Source of the DNA: Streptomyces sp. NA02950
GTDB taxonomy: Bacteria; Actinomycetota; Actinomycetes; Streptomycetales; Streptomycetaceae
Direction: 5' to 3'
DNA: 64,000 bases
Assembly: GCF_013364155.1 (NCBI RefSeq)
Contig: NZ_CP054916.1
Span: 1,425,001-1,489,000 of the forward strand
Part shown: positions 16,053-27,613 of the stretch, piece after piece
Numbering within the stretch: the stretch's first letter is position 1
How the letters are laid out: every line of letters starts with the position of its first letter
The notes under the pieces: generated by a model
Database searches by the model: none
The model's input: only the letters and a program-made list of their open reading frames with translations
What the model was told of the DNA's origin: nothing
Program-made: the position numbers and the translations under genes

Positions 16053-16481
16053 TCACCCGCCGGATCGCGGAGCGGAGCCCAGATGTGCCCCCACCCGCTT
16101 CACCAGCAGCGTCATCTCGTAGGCCACCTGCCCGACATCGGAGTCGGCGTCGGCGAGCACCGCCAGGCAGCTGCCGTCGCCCGCGGCGGTGACGAACAGG
16201 AAGGCGTCGTCGAGCTCGACGATGGTCTGCCGCACCCGGCCGACGTCGAAGTGGCGGCCGACGCCCTTGGCGAGGCTGTGGAATCCGGAGGCCACGGCGG
16301 CCATGTGCTCGCCGTCCTCACGGGACAGATCGCGGGAGCCACCGGTGGGCAGACCGTCCCCGGAGAGGACCAGCGCCTTGCGGATACTGCCCACCCGTCC
16401 GACCAGTTCGTCAAGCAGCCAGTTGAGTTCGCCCGACGTCCGTGCCGAGGCGTTCCGTGCTGCGGCGTTCGATGCGGTCAT
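16053..16481 (-). CDS. cvnB: Conservon roadblock/LC7 protein CvnB
   Basis: A 142-residue roadblock/LC7-domain protein (ELNWLLDELVGRVGSIRKAL; SGDGLPTGGSRDLSREDGEH; FLFVTAAGDGSCLAVLAD). Roadblock proteins are the usual partners or GTPase-activating factors of MglA-like GTPases, here CvnD. Its ATG overlaps the cvnA stop by 4 bp, so translation is coupled to the sensor kinase. Confidence 0.93.
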   Translation of the reverse strand: MTASNAAARNASARTSGELNWLLDELVGRVGSIRKALVLSGDGLPTGGSRDLSREDGEHMAAVASGFHSLAKGVGRHFDVGRVRQTIVELDDAFLFVTAAGDGSCLAVLADADSDVGQVAYEMTLLVKRVGAHLGSAPRSGG

Positions 16482-19249
16482 CGACCGTCCCCCTCATATG
16501 TCGTTCCTGGTGCTCTGTCCGGCGCGCCGGGACCGGTGCCCGACTGCCGCCGACCGCGCTGCCAACCCCGCTGGAGGGAGGCCATGGTGGCCCGGGCCTG
16601 CTCGGCCTCCCGTTCGGGATCGGTGTCCGCAGGGTACCTTTCCGCCTCGTTGCGCGGCGTGGGGTCGTTCCTCAGCTGCGGAGCCAGGCTGGCCTGCCGG
16701 ACCCGCTTGGGCAGTCCGGATGCCGAACGCTGTGGTGGCGGCGGGCGTTCGGACGTCCGCTCGCCCGCCCAGGACGGGGCGCGGTCCTGGCCCTGCCCCG
16801 GTGTCCGGCCCGGTGTCCGCCCCGGCCCGGGTCCCTGGCCCGGCCCTTGACCCCGTACCACCGGGGCCGGTCCCGTGTCCGGCCCCGGCCCCGGCCGCTC
16901 GGCCCGGGAGGGCTGATCGACGCTGTGCGGGCGTGCGTGGCGGCCACCGGCGGCGCCCTCGACCGGGCGGCCGTTGTCGGATACCAGCACCGGCGGGACA
17001 CGGCGGGGCAGCGGGGCGGGGCCGGCGCCGCGGCTGGGCAGCGGTTCGGGAGCGGACTGGTGCCGCTCGGCTTCGGGGGCGGGGCGCTGGCCGGGCAGCC
17101 CGCGGGCCCGGAAGATCCCGCCCAGTTCCTCGTCCTCCTCGGTCTCCTCCGCCGGGAACCGCGAGACCGGCGCCTCGAGTTCGACGGGGCCGTCGATCGG
17201 CGGCGTGGTCCGTGCCGTGGGGAGCGGGAAGGCCGCGGAGGGGTCCTCGAACGGGGCGGTCCGCTCCTGGACCGCCTGGAGCCTGCTCTCGGGGCCGAGT
17301 CGGTCGTAGCTCTGGCTCCGGCCGCGGTCGTCGCCGTCGTCACCGGCGTCGTCTTCGCTGAGCAGGGTGCCGGGGATGAGGACGACGGCCGTGGTGCCGC
17401 CGTACGGCGAGGGCTGGAGCGAGACGCGGACGCCCTGCCGCTGGGCCAGCCGGCTGACCACGAACAGACCGAGCCGGTCGGTGTCGGACAGCTCGAACTC
17501 AGGGGTTTCGGCGAGCCGGAGGTTGGCCTCCATGAGCGCCTCGGGTGTCATGCCGAGCCCGCGGTCGTGGATCTCCAGGGTGAAGCCCTTGGCGACCCGC
17601 TCGCCGTGCACCTGGACGGCGGTGTGCGGCGGGGAGAACACGGTGGCGTTCTCCAGGAGTTCGGCGACGAGGTGGGTGAGGTCGCCGACGGCCGGGCCGT
17701 TGACCGCGAGCCGCGGCATCCGGCGGACCTCGACCCGCTCGTAGTCCTCGACCTCGGCGACGGCGGCGCGCACCACGTCCATCAGCTGGATCGGCTTGCG
17801 CCACTGCCGGGAGGGCGCGGCGCCGGAGAGGATGACCAGACCCTCGGCGTGCCGCCGCATACGAGTGGTCATGTGGTCCAGCCGGAACAGGTCGGCGAGT
17901 TCGTCGGTGTCCTCGGTGCGCCGCTCCATGGTGTCGAGCAGGGTGAGCTGGCGGTGCAGCAGCACCTGGCTGCGGCGGGCGAGGTTGACGAAGACCTCGG
18001 AGACGCCCTGCCGGAGCTCGGCCTGCTTGACGGCGGCTTCGACGGCGGCCCGCTGGAGGGTGTTGACAGCCTGGCCGACCTGGCCCATCTCGTCGGGGCC
18101 GTAGTCGAGCCGGGGCGCCTCGGCCTCGATGTCGACCTTCTCCCCCGCACCGAGGCGGCGCATCACGCTGGGCAGCCGGACGCTGGCGACCTCCTGGGCG
18201 TCCTTGCGGAGCCCGGACAGGTCGCGGACCAGGGCGCGGCCGATCCGGAAGGAGACGAACACCGAGACGACCAGGGCCAGCAGACCGAGGATGCCTGCCG
18301 CGCCCGCCTTGAGCAGCACGCTGTCGGCGACCGGGTCGATGCGGTCCTGGAGCCGGTCGGTGGCCTCGTTGCCGAGCCGGTCGTAGTCGTTGAGCACCGG
18401 CCCCGCGGCGGCCTCCCAGTGTTCCTGGTCCAGGGCCTTGATGGCCGTCTTCGGATCCATCGAGGACAGGATCTTGCCCTCGGCGATCCGCAGCGCGGCG
18501 GGCGCGGAGTTGGTGCGCCGGTAGTCGGCGAAGATCTTCTGCTCCGAGGCGGGCAGGATCGGGAGGTTGGTCTCGTAGAGCAGGGTGCGCTCGGCGATGA
18601 GGTCGGAGATGGCCTGGAGGTCGGCCAGGCTCATCTTGCGCGCCGTGAGGCCGGAGACGTACAGGGCGTCCTCCCGGGAGAGGGCCTCCCGGGCGCGGAT
18701 CATCGCGACCAGTGCCCGGCCCTGTTTGTCCAGGTCGGTGTCGGGCACGGCATGCAGCGAACTGCGGAAGGTGTAGCAGAGGTCGACGAGTTTGTTGTAG
18801 TACTCATATGCTGCGGTGCGGGTGATGCCGTTGTCCTCGACCTTCCGGCGCAGACTGTCGAGGCCGTCGGCCGCTTTGAGGATCGCGCCGAGCTGGTCAC
18901 GGGAGTCGTCGTTCATCAGGTCGCGTACGTCGCCGTCCGAAGCGGCTTCCCGCAGGGTGCCGATGACCTCGTCGGTCTTGCGCTGCTGGGTGTGGAGCAC
19001 GGGGAGCGCGTCCGACTGGCGGGGGTCCGCGAGCAGGACGAGGGTCTGCCGCCGTTCCTTCTGGACGGCGTGCACCGCGTCTTCCGCGGGCTGGCCCGCC
19101 TTGTCGATGATGTCGGACGCGTCCAGCAGCTGCATCGCCTCACGACCGGTGATCACTGTAGCGAAGGCCCAGATTGCCGTCAGTGAGACAAGCGGCACCA
19201 GCAACAGCGCCACGATCTTCCGGCGGATGGACTTCCCGCGAAAGCGCAT
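16478..19249 (-). CDS. cvnA: Conservon sensor histidine-kinase-like protein CvnA (NIT domain)
   Basis: A 923-residue membrane sensor and first gene of the conservon. TM1 is at about residues 10-32 (IVALLLVPLVSLTAIWAFAT). An extracytoplasmic nitrate/nitrite-sensing-type helical domain extends to about 310. TM2 lies at about 313-336, followed by HAMP and a coiled segment. The HATPase domain shows ELLENATVFSPP (N box, ~531), DRGLGM (~563) and GLFVVSRLAQRQG (~598). The last ~260 residues are Pro/Arg-rich and probably disordered. I chose ATG 19249 because GGGGAGGCC precedes it. The longer frame to 19303 lacks a ribosome site. No response regulator is encoded nearby, as expected for conservons. Confidence 0.92.
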   Translation of the reverse strand: MRFRGKSIRRKIVALLLVPLVSLTAIWAFATVITGREAMQLLDASDIIDKAGQPAEDAVHAVQKERRQTLVLLADPRQSDALPVLHTQQRKTDEVIGTLREAASDGDVRDLMNDDSRDQLGAILKAADGLDSLRRKVEDNGITRTAAYEYYNKLVDLCYTFRSSLHAVPDTDLDKQGRALVAMIRAREALSREDALYVSGLTARKMSLADLQAISDLIAERTLLYETNLPILPASEQKIFADYRRTNSAPAALRIAEGKILSSMDPKTAIKALDQEHWEAAAGPVLNDYDRLGNEATDRLQDRIDPVADSVLLKAGAAGILGLLALVVSVFVSFRIGRALVRDLSGLRKDAQEVASVRLPSVMRRLGAGEKVDIEAEAPRLDYGPDEMGQVGQAVNTLQRAAVEAAVKQAELRQGVSEVFVNLARRSQVLLHRQLTLLDTMERRTEDTDELADLFRLDHMTTRMRRHAEGLVILSGAAPSRQWRKPIQLMDVVRAAVAEVEDYERVEVRRMPRLAVNGPAVGDLTHLVAELLENATVFSPPHTAVQVHGERVAKGFTLEIHDRGLGMTPEALMEANLRLAETPEFELSDTDRLGLFVVSRLAQRQGVRVSLQPSPYGGTTAVVLIPGTLLSEDDAGDDGDDRGRSQSYDRLGPESRLQAVQERTAPFEDPSAAFPLPTARTTPPIDGPVELEAPVSRFPAEETEEDEELGGIFRARGLPGQRPAPEAERHQSAPEPLPSRGAGPAPLPRRVPPVLVSDNGRPVEGAAGGRHARPHSVDQPSRAERPGPGPDTGPAPVVRGQGPGQGPGPGRTPGRTPGQGQDRAPSWAGERTSERPPPPQRSASGLPKRVRQASLAPQLRNDPTPRNEAERYPADTDPEREAEQARATMASLQRGWQRGRRQSGTGPGAPDRAPGTTYEGDGR

Positions 19250-19625
19250 GGCCTCCCCAACGTCAACCCCCTTGCGCGGGGGCGGTGTTCGATGTTCCGA
19301 CAACGAGCGGGCGCGAGCCTACTACTGCGAGTTGGCCATCTCGAAGGGCTGTCCGGATGATGCAGTGGTGAACCCACCCCTCTTGATCAGGAGTTGTCGG
19401 GCCATTGTCCGACTTACCCCCCCGGGGCTTGGCACCGACCTGCCGATCATCACGGGGCTCCGGGCGGCAAGGCTTGGCCGGTTTTCCTCTCCCCAAGGCC
19501 TGCGCGGGGGAACTTCCGGTGTCCGTCATTCGTGACGTTACGGGAGACACCAGGGGGGCATACGTCCCAAGTACCGCTATCTGGACGGGCGGGCCGGGAC
19601 AGCCGCAGGAAGGGGTGGGAGCGTC
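19250..19625. other. Intergenic region upstream of conservon, no gene seen
   Basis: 376 bp between the divergent cvnA and a small membrane-protein gene. It must hold both promoters. A TTGACG occurs on the minus strand close to the cvnA start (within about 19255-19270), but it is too near the ATG to be a clear -35. I see no open frame with a ribosome site, no strong hairpin and no operator-like palindrome. Confidence 0.5.
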
Positions 19626-20057
19626 ATGGATGCCATGCACGACGCGATGGACAAGGATCGCGACATCCCGGTGCGGGCCGCCCGGCCGCTGTGGACCGAG
19701 GAACCGGCCCGCCGGAGGCGGCTGCCCGACCCCGTCCGTACGGCGGCGGTGCGCGCGCTGATCATCGTGGCGGTGGCGCTGGTGCAGGCGATGGTGGCGG
19801 TGCTGTGCACATTCGCGGGGTCGTGGTTCGCCTTCCCCGCCGTGCTCGCCACGGTGGCGAGCACGGTAGTGGCCACGTGGGGCGTGCTCGACGTGTGGGT
19901 GACCCGCCAGGTCTGGAACCAGCGCTACGGGGTGGTGTCCCGGCCCAGCAGCACGGCGCGGGAGCTGCGCCGTCAGCGCCGGGAGGCCCGCAGGGCGGAG
20001 CGGCTCACCTCCCGGCCGGCTGCGGAGCGCGGGCGAGCTCGCGGCGCAGCCGCATGA
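19626..20057 (+). CDS. Small two-helix membrane protein, unknown function
   Basis: 143 residues. A charged N-terminus of ~45 residues is followed by two hydrophobic helices, AALIIVAVALVQAM-like (about 45-65) and FPAVLATVASTVVATWGVL (about 70-90). The tail is strongly basic (ARELRRQRREARRAERL). The likely topology puts both termini in the cytoplasm. It is preceded by GGAAGGGGTGGGAGCGTC. Its last 53 bp overlap the 3' end of the convergent reductase gene. Streptomyces chromosomes carry many such proteins. No function is proposed. Confidence 0.7.
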   Translation: MDAMHDAMDKDRDIPVRAARPLWTEEPARRRRLPDPVRTAAVRALIIVAVALVQAMVAVLCTFAGSWFAFPAVLATVASTVVATWGVLDVWVTRQVWNQRYGVVSRPSSTARELRRQRREARRAERLTSRPAAERGRARGAAA

Positions 20058-21201
20058 AGGGCCGGGGCCGGTTGACCCCGAGTACGGCGGTGGGGCTGCC
20101 GTTCCGTTCGTAGACGGCCAGGAGTCCGGCGCCGGGGTCGGCGGGGTCTCCCTCGTCGATCCGGACGGTGTCCCCGGGCTCGCGCCGCCCGGCGTACTGG
20201 ATCCGTGCGCCGTACTGGTCGGACCAGAAGTAGGGCAGTGCGGTGAACGGCTCGACGGTGGATCCGGCGAGCAGATTGCGGGCGGCGACCGCGCCCTGTT
20301 CCATACCGCTGGTCCAGTGCTCGGCGCGGACGGTGCGTCCGGTGCCGGGCCGGGTGAGCCGGGCCACGTCCCCGACGGCCACCACATGGGGCAGTGCGGT
20401 GACACAGCCCTCGTCGCACAGCACCCCGTCGTCGACCTTCAGACCGGACCCCTCCAGCCAGCCGGTGGTGGGGCGTACTCCTATGCCCACGATCACCACA
20501 TCGGCGGGGAGCACCCGGCCGTCGGCGAGCTCGACTCCGGTGACCCGGTCGGAGCCGCGCAGGGTGGCGACCTGGGTGCCGCACAGCAGGGTCACCCCAC
20601 TGTTCCTGTGCAGTGCGGCGCAGGCCCCGGCCAGCTCCTCGCCGAGCTGGGGCACCAGCGGCAGCGGGGCGGCCTCGACCACGGTGACGTCCAGTCCGAG
20701 GGCGGCGCAGGAGGAGGCGACCTCGGCGCCGATGAACCCGGCGCCGATCACCACCGCGCGGGCGGCGCCCGCGCGCAGCTCGGCGCGGAGTCGGGCGGCG
20801 TCGTCGAGGGTGCGCAGGGTGTGCACGCCGGGGAGGGCGGTGGCGCGCAGGGTGCGGGGGGCGGCACCGGTGGCGATGACCACGCCGTCGGTGCGGACCG
20901 TACGGCCGTCCGCGAGGCGGACCTCGCCCGCGGCGGGGTCAAGGCCCTCGGCCCGGACGCCGAGCAGCCACTCGGCGTCCAGCTCGGCCTCGTCCTCGGG
21001 GTCGGTGAGGGCGAGCGGGCCGGGGTCGCCGTCCGGGTCTCCGGGGCGGGTGAGGAATTCCTTCGACAGGGGCGGCCGGTCGTAGGGGCGGTGGCGCTCC
21101 TCGCCGACGATGACCAGCCGCCCGTCGAAACCGTGGGAGCGCAGGCCCCGCGCCGCGTGCAGTCCGGCGAGCGAGGCCCCGACGACGGTGACCGTCCTCA
21201 T
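20005..21201 (-). CDS. FAD-dependent ferredoxin reductase (BphA4/rhodocoxin-reductase type)
   Basis: A 398-residue glutathione-reductase-fold flavoprotein that moves electrons from NAD(P)H to a ferredoxin. Visible are the FAD dinucleotide motif VTVVGASLAGLHAARGLRSH, the family motif YDRPPLSKEFL, the NAD-binding motif VVIGAGFIGAEVASSCAALG, and the second FAD block VVAVGDVARL followed by EHWTSGMEQGAVAARN. ATG 21201 overlaps the preceding Rieske gene's stop by 4 bp. The pair sits divergently next to the IclR gene and the betaine catabolic operon, suggesting it supplies electrons to the Rieske monooxygenase at 26456-27613. That pairing is inferred. It shares a 53-bp antisense overlap with the gene at 19626-20057. 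Confidence 0.88.
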   Translation of the reverse strand: MRTVTVVGASLAGLHAARGLRSHGFDGRLVIVGEERHRPYDRPPLSKEFLTRPGDPDGDPGPLALTDPEDEAELDAEWLLGVRAEGLDPAAGEVRLADGRTVRTDGVVIATGAAPRTLRATALPGVHTLRTLDDAARLRAELRAGAARAVVIGAGFIGAEVASSCAALGLDVTVVEAAPLPLVPQLGEELAGACAALHRNSGVTLLCGTQVATLRGSDRVTGVELADGRVLPADVVIVGIGVRPTTGWLEGSGLKVDDGVLCDEGCVTALPHVVAVGDVARLTRPGTGRTVRAEHWTSGMEQGAVAARNLLAGSTVEPFTALPYFWSDQYGARIQYAGRREPGDTVRIDEGDPADPGAGLLAVYERNGSPTAVLGVNRPRPFMRLRRELARAPQPAGR

Positions 21202-21560
21202 GCGACGGCTTCTTCCTGGACCGCGCGCACGGGCTCGCCGGGAACGGTGTGCACCGTGGGGTGGACATAGAGCATTCCGTCCACGACCGTGACAGCGTGG
21301 GTCCGTACGGGCTTGCGGGCGGGCAGGCAGGTGGGCATGCCGGAGCGCAGATCGAACAGCGCGGCGTGCAGCGGGCATTCGACGTAGCAGCCCTCCAGCC
21401 AGCCTTCCGAGAGGGAGGCGTCCTGGTGGCTGCACGTGTCGTCGATGGCGTAGAACGCGCCCTCGGAGTGGAACACGGCGATCGGCCCGCCGGTGTCGCC
21501 GGCCTCGACACGCACCGACTCGCCCTCCGGCAGGTCCTCGATACGGCAGACGGGAATCAT
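21198..21560 (-). CDS. Rieske [2Fe-2S] ferredoxin
   Basis: A 120-residue soluble Rieske ferredoxin. The cluster ligands are in DDTCSHQDASL (Cys-x-His) and ECPLHAALFDLRSG (Cys-x2-His), the usual spacing for bacterial oxygenase ferredoxins. It has no signal peptide. It is the first gene of a two-gene operon with the FAD reductase, and divergent from the IclR gene across a 149-bp region with a large palindrome. Three-component Rieske oxygenases use exactly this reductase-ferredoxin pair. Confidence 0.92.
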   Translation of the reverse strand: MIPVCRIEDLPEGESVRVEAGDTGGPIAVFHSEGAFYAIDDTCSHQDASLSEGWLEGCYVECPLHAALFDLRSGMPTCLPARKPVRTHAVTVVDGMLYVHPTVHTVPGEPVRAVQEEAVA

Positions 21561-21591
21561 TGGCCCCCCTCACGTTGATCGGTATCATGCG

Positions 21592-21630
21592 TTCTGAATG
21601 GCGCATCGCAAAGCGCGATGCGCAACAGAA
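21592..21630. promoter_or_regulatory. Large interrupted palindrome in the ferredoxin/IclR divergent promoter
   Basis: GCGCATCGC (21601-21609) and GCGATGCGC (21615-21623) form a perfect inverted repeat around AAAGC. An outer inverted pair, TTCTG (21592-21596) and CAGAA (21626-21630), frames them. It lies 31-69 bp from the Rieske ferredoxin start and about 80 bp before the IclR start. It is the obvious candidate operator for the IclR protein. An 8-mer from it (GCGCAACA, 21620-21627) recurs at 22693-22700 before the catabolic operon. Confidence 0.65.
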
Positions 21631-21709
21631 TCCAGATCGGGAAGGCAGCCGTCAAGAGTTCCCCGTCGAGGGACCCCACGCGAAGCCGCCGGATGGTGAG
21701 ATCAGACCC

Positions 21710-22507
21710 ATGACGAACACGACGGATGACCGGGCCGAGGAGAAGCGGGGGGCCGCCGGGGCAGTGCAATCGGTGGACAGGGCGGTGAGCGTCCTGGAGA
21801 TCCTCGCCAAGCTGGGCGAGGCCGGAGTGACCGAGATCGCCGACGAGCTGGGGGTGCACAAGTCGACCGCCTTCCGGCTGCTCGGTGTGCTCGAGAACCG
21901 CGGCCTGGTCGGCCAGGAACGAGAACGGGGGAAGTACTACCTGGGCGCGGGCGTGCTCAGACTCGCGGGCGCCGCCGCCATCCGCCTGGACATCTCACAG
22001 GAGGGCGCCCCGGTGTGCCGGGCGCTGGCCGACGAGACCGGCGAGACGGCCAATATCGCCGTGCTGGACGGGGACGCGGCGGTCAACATCATGCAGGCGC
22101 GCGGCGCCGCGGCGGTCACCGCCTTCAACTGGCTGGGCCGCCGGACCGCGCTGCACGCGACCGCGAGCGGCAAGGTGCTGCTCGCGCATCTGACCGGCGA
22201 GCGGCGGGAGCGGCTGGTGACGCGGAAGCTGCCGCGGTTCACCGAGCACACCCTCACCACCTCCGCCGAGCTGCGGCAGCAGCTGGAGACGGCCGCCGAG
22301 CGCGGCTTCGCCTACTCCTGTGAGGAGCTGGAGATCGGGCTGAACGCGGTGGCCGCCCCGGTGCGCGGCCACGACGGCGTGGTCATCGGGGCGATCGGCG
22401 TCTCGGGCCCGGCCTACCGGATGGCCCAGAGCCGGCTGCCGGACCTGGCCGAATACGCCGTGAAGACGGCCGAGGAGCTGTCCCGGCGGATGGGCTTCCC
22501 CGGCTGA
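21710..22507 (+). CDS. IclR-family transcriptional regulator of choline/betaine locus
   Basis: 265 residues. The N-terminal winged helix (SVDRAVSVLEILAKLGEAGV, then TEIADELGVHKSTAFRLLGV) is followed by an IclR effector domain (ALADETGETANIAVLDGDAA; RTALHATASGKVLLAHL; GFAYSCEELEIGLNAVAAPV; IGAIGVSGPAYRM). I chose ATG 21710, which follows GGTGAG. The open frame upstream to 21560 would cover the operator. It sits between the divergent ferredoxin/reductase pair and the catabolic genes it probably controls. The effector could be choline, betaine or dimethylglycine, but nothing in the sequence decides this. Confidence 0.92.
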   Translation: MTNTTDDRAEEKRGAAGAVQSVDRAVSVLEILAKLGEAGVTEIADELGVHKSTAFRLLGVLENRGLVGQERERGKYYLGAGVLRLAGAAAIRLDISQEGAPVCRALADETGETANIAVLDGDAAVNIMQARGAAAVTAFNWLGRRTALHATASGKVLLAHLTGERRERLVTRKLPRFTEHTLTTSAELRQQLETAAERGFAYSCEELEIGLNAVAAPVRGHDGVVIGAIGVSGPAYRMAQSRLPDLAEYAVKTAEELSRRMGFPG

Positions 22508-22532
22508 CCGCCGCGACCGCACCACCACCCGC

Positions 22533-22564
22533 ACGAGGGGGCCGGATCCGTCCGGCCCCCTCGT
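22533..22564 (+). terminator. Rho-independent-type hairpin after IclR gene
   Basis: ACGAGGGGGCCGGA (22533-22546) pairs perfectly with TCCGGCCCCCTCGT (22551-22564) around a TCCG tetraloop. This 14-bp stem lies 26 bp past the IclR stop. It separates the regulator from the catabolic operon. The rest of the 323-bp gap (22508-22830) has no gene and presumably holds the operon promoter. Confidence 0.85.
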
Positions 22565-22830
22565 CGTGTCTGCGGGGAAACCGCCGGAAGCGCTGTGCGC
22601 AGCCACGAAATACCGGGTCAACGCTTCGTTACAGGTGGTTTACGCGCACCTCTTGACCGCATGGGGGAGCGACTTTCAGGATGTCTCCCATCGCGCAACA
22701 CGCCGCGCTATACGCAACTCGAGGGTAACCCATGACCGTTGAACCGGTCGGATTCCCCGCATCTCGAGTCCGCCATGCCAGCTCCCCACGCACCGGTCCC
22801 TGCGAGCGCAGGAGAACAGAGGAGTGAGCC

Positions 22831-26372
<3,542 letters not shown>

Positions 26373-26455
26373 TCTCCCCGGCGTCCCCGTCTCCCCGTCC
26401 CTTCGAGTTCTTCGACCCCGCCGGCTGATCGCCGCGCCCGTCTGAGGAGAACCCC

Positions 26456-27613
26456 ATGACTGTGGCTCCCGCATCCACTGCCGCCACATCACCCAGTCTG
26501 ATCAGCACTCTCCCCGGCCACTGGTACACCTCTCCCGGGATCTTCCGCCAGGAGCAGGAGCACCTGTTCGAGGCCCTGTGGTACTGCGCCGTGCGCAGCG
26601 CCGACCTGGACCGCCCCGGAGCGTTCCGCACCGTGCAGGTCGGCCGGGAGAGTGTACTGATCACCCGGAACCGCCGCGGCGAACTGCGCGCGTTCCTCAA
26701 CATCTGCCGCCATCGCGGCGCCCGGCTGTGCACCGAGGAGTCCGGTACGGTCCGGCGCTCGCTCCAGTGCCCGTACCACGCCTGGACCTACGACCTGGAC
26801 GGCAGGCTCACCGCCGCCCCCAACCTCCAGAGGATGCCCGATATCGACCGGGTCGAGCGCGGGCTGATCCCGGTGACCCTGCGGGAGTGGCTCGGCTACG
26901 CCTGGGTGTGCCTGGCCGACCAGCCGCCGTCCTTCGAGGAGACGGTGATCGGCTCGGTCGCCGAACGGCTGGGCGACGCCGAGGCGGTGGAGCGCTACGA
27001 CGTGGCGGAGCTGGCCCTGGGCCGCCGGATCTCCTACGACATCCGGGCCAACTGGAAGCTCATCGTCGAGAACTTCATGGAGTGCTACCACTGCGCGACG
27101 ATCCACCCGGAGCTGACCGAGGTGCTCCCGGAGTTCGCGGACGGTCTGGCCGCGCAGTACTTCGTCGGCCACGGCGCGGAGTTCGCCGAGGAGGCCGAGG
27201 GCTTCACGGTGGACGGCAGCGCGGGATTCGACCGGATCACCGGGATCGCCGAGGAACAGGACCGCCGCTACTACGCGATCACGGTGCGGCCGCAGGTGTT
27301 CATCAACCTGGTGCCCGACCATGTGATCGTCCACCGGATGTTCCCGCTCGCCGCCGACCGCACCCTGGTGGAGTGCGACTGGCTGTACGCACCGGAAGTC
27401 GTGGCCTCCGACCGGGATCTGTCGAAGTCGGTCGAGCTGTTCCACCGCGTGAACACGCAGGACTTCGACGCCTGTGAGCGCACCCAGCCCGCCATGGACT
27501 CGCGGGCGTACCGGCGCGGTGGAGTGCTCGTCCCCAGCGAACACCACATCGGCGCCTTCCACCAATGGGTGACCGACCATGTCCCGACCCCGACAGCGGA
27601 GGAATGCCCGTGA
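26456..27613 (+). CDS. gbcA: Rieske non-heme iron monooxygenase, probable glycine betaine monooxygenase large subunit
   Basis: A 385-residue ring-hydroxylating-type oxygenase alpha subunit. The Rieske ligands are Cys84-x-His86 (NICRHRGARL) and Cys105-x2-His108 (QCPYHAWTYD). The mononuclear iron site is NFMECYHCATIHPEL with His212 and His217, plus an Asp near QDFDACERTQ. Members beside choline and dimethylglycine genes remove one methyl of glycine betaine as formaldehyde. Its TGA overlaps the aldehyde dehydrogenase GTG. The usual GbcB-type reductase is missing from the operon, and the divergent ferredoxin/reductase pair may replace it. The family is certain. The betaine substrate is inferred from neighbours. 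Confidence 0.85.
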   Translation: MTVAPASTAATSPSLISTLPGHWYTSPGIFRQEQEHLFEALWYCAVRSADLDRPGAFRTVQVGRESVLITRNRRGELRAFLNICRHRGARLCTEESGTVRRSLQCPYHAWTYDLDGRLTAAPNLQRMPDIDRVERGLIPVTLREWLGYAWVCLADQPPSFEETVIGSVAERLGDAEAVERYDVAELALGRRISYDIRANWKLIVENFMECYHCATIHPELTEVLPEFADGLAAQYFVGHGAEFAEEAEGFTVDGSAGFDRITGIAEEQDRRYYAITVRPQVFINLVPDHVIVHRMFPLAADRTLVECDWLYAPEVVASDRDLSKSVELFHRVNTQDFDACERTQPAMDSRAYRRGGVLVPSEHHIGAFHQWVTDHVPTPTAEECP

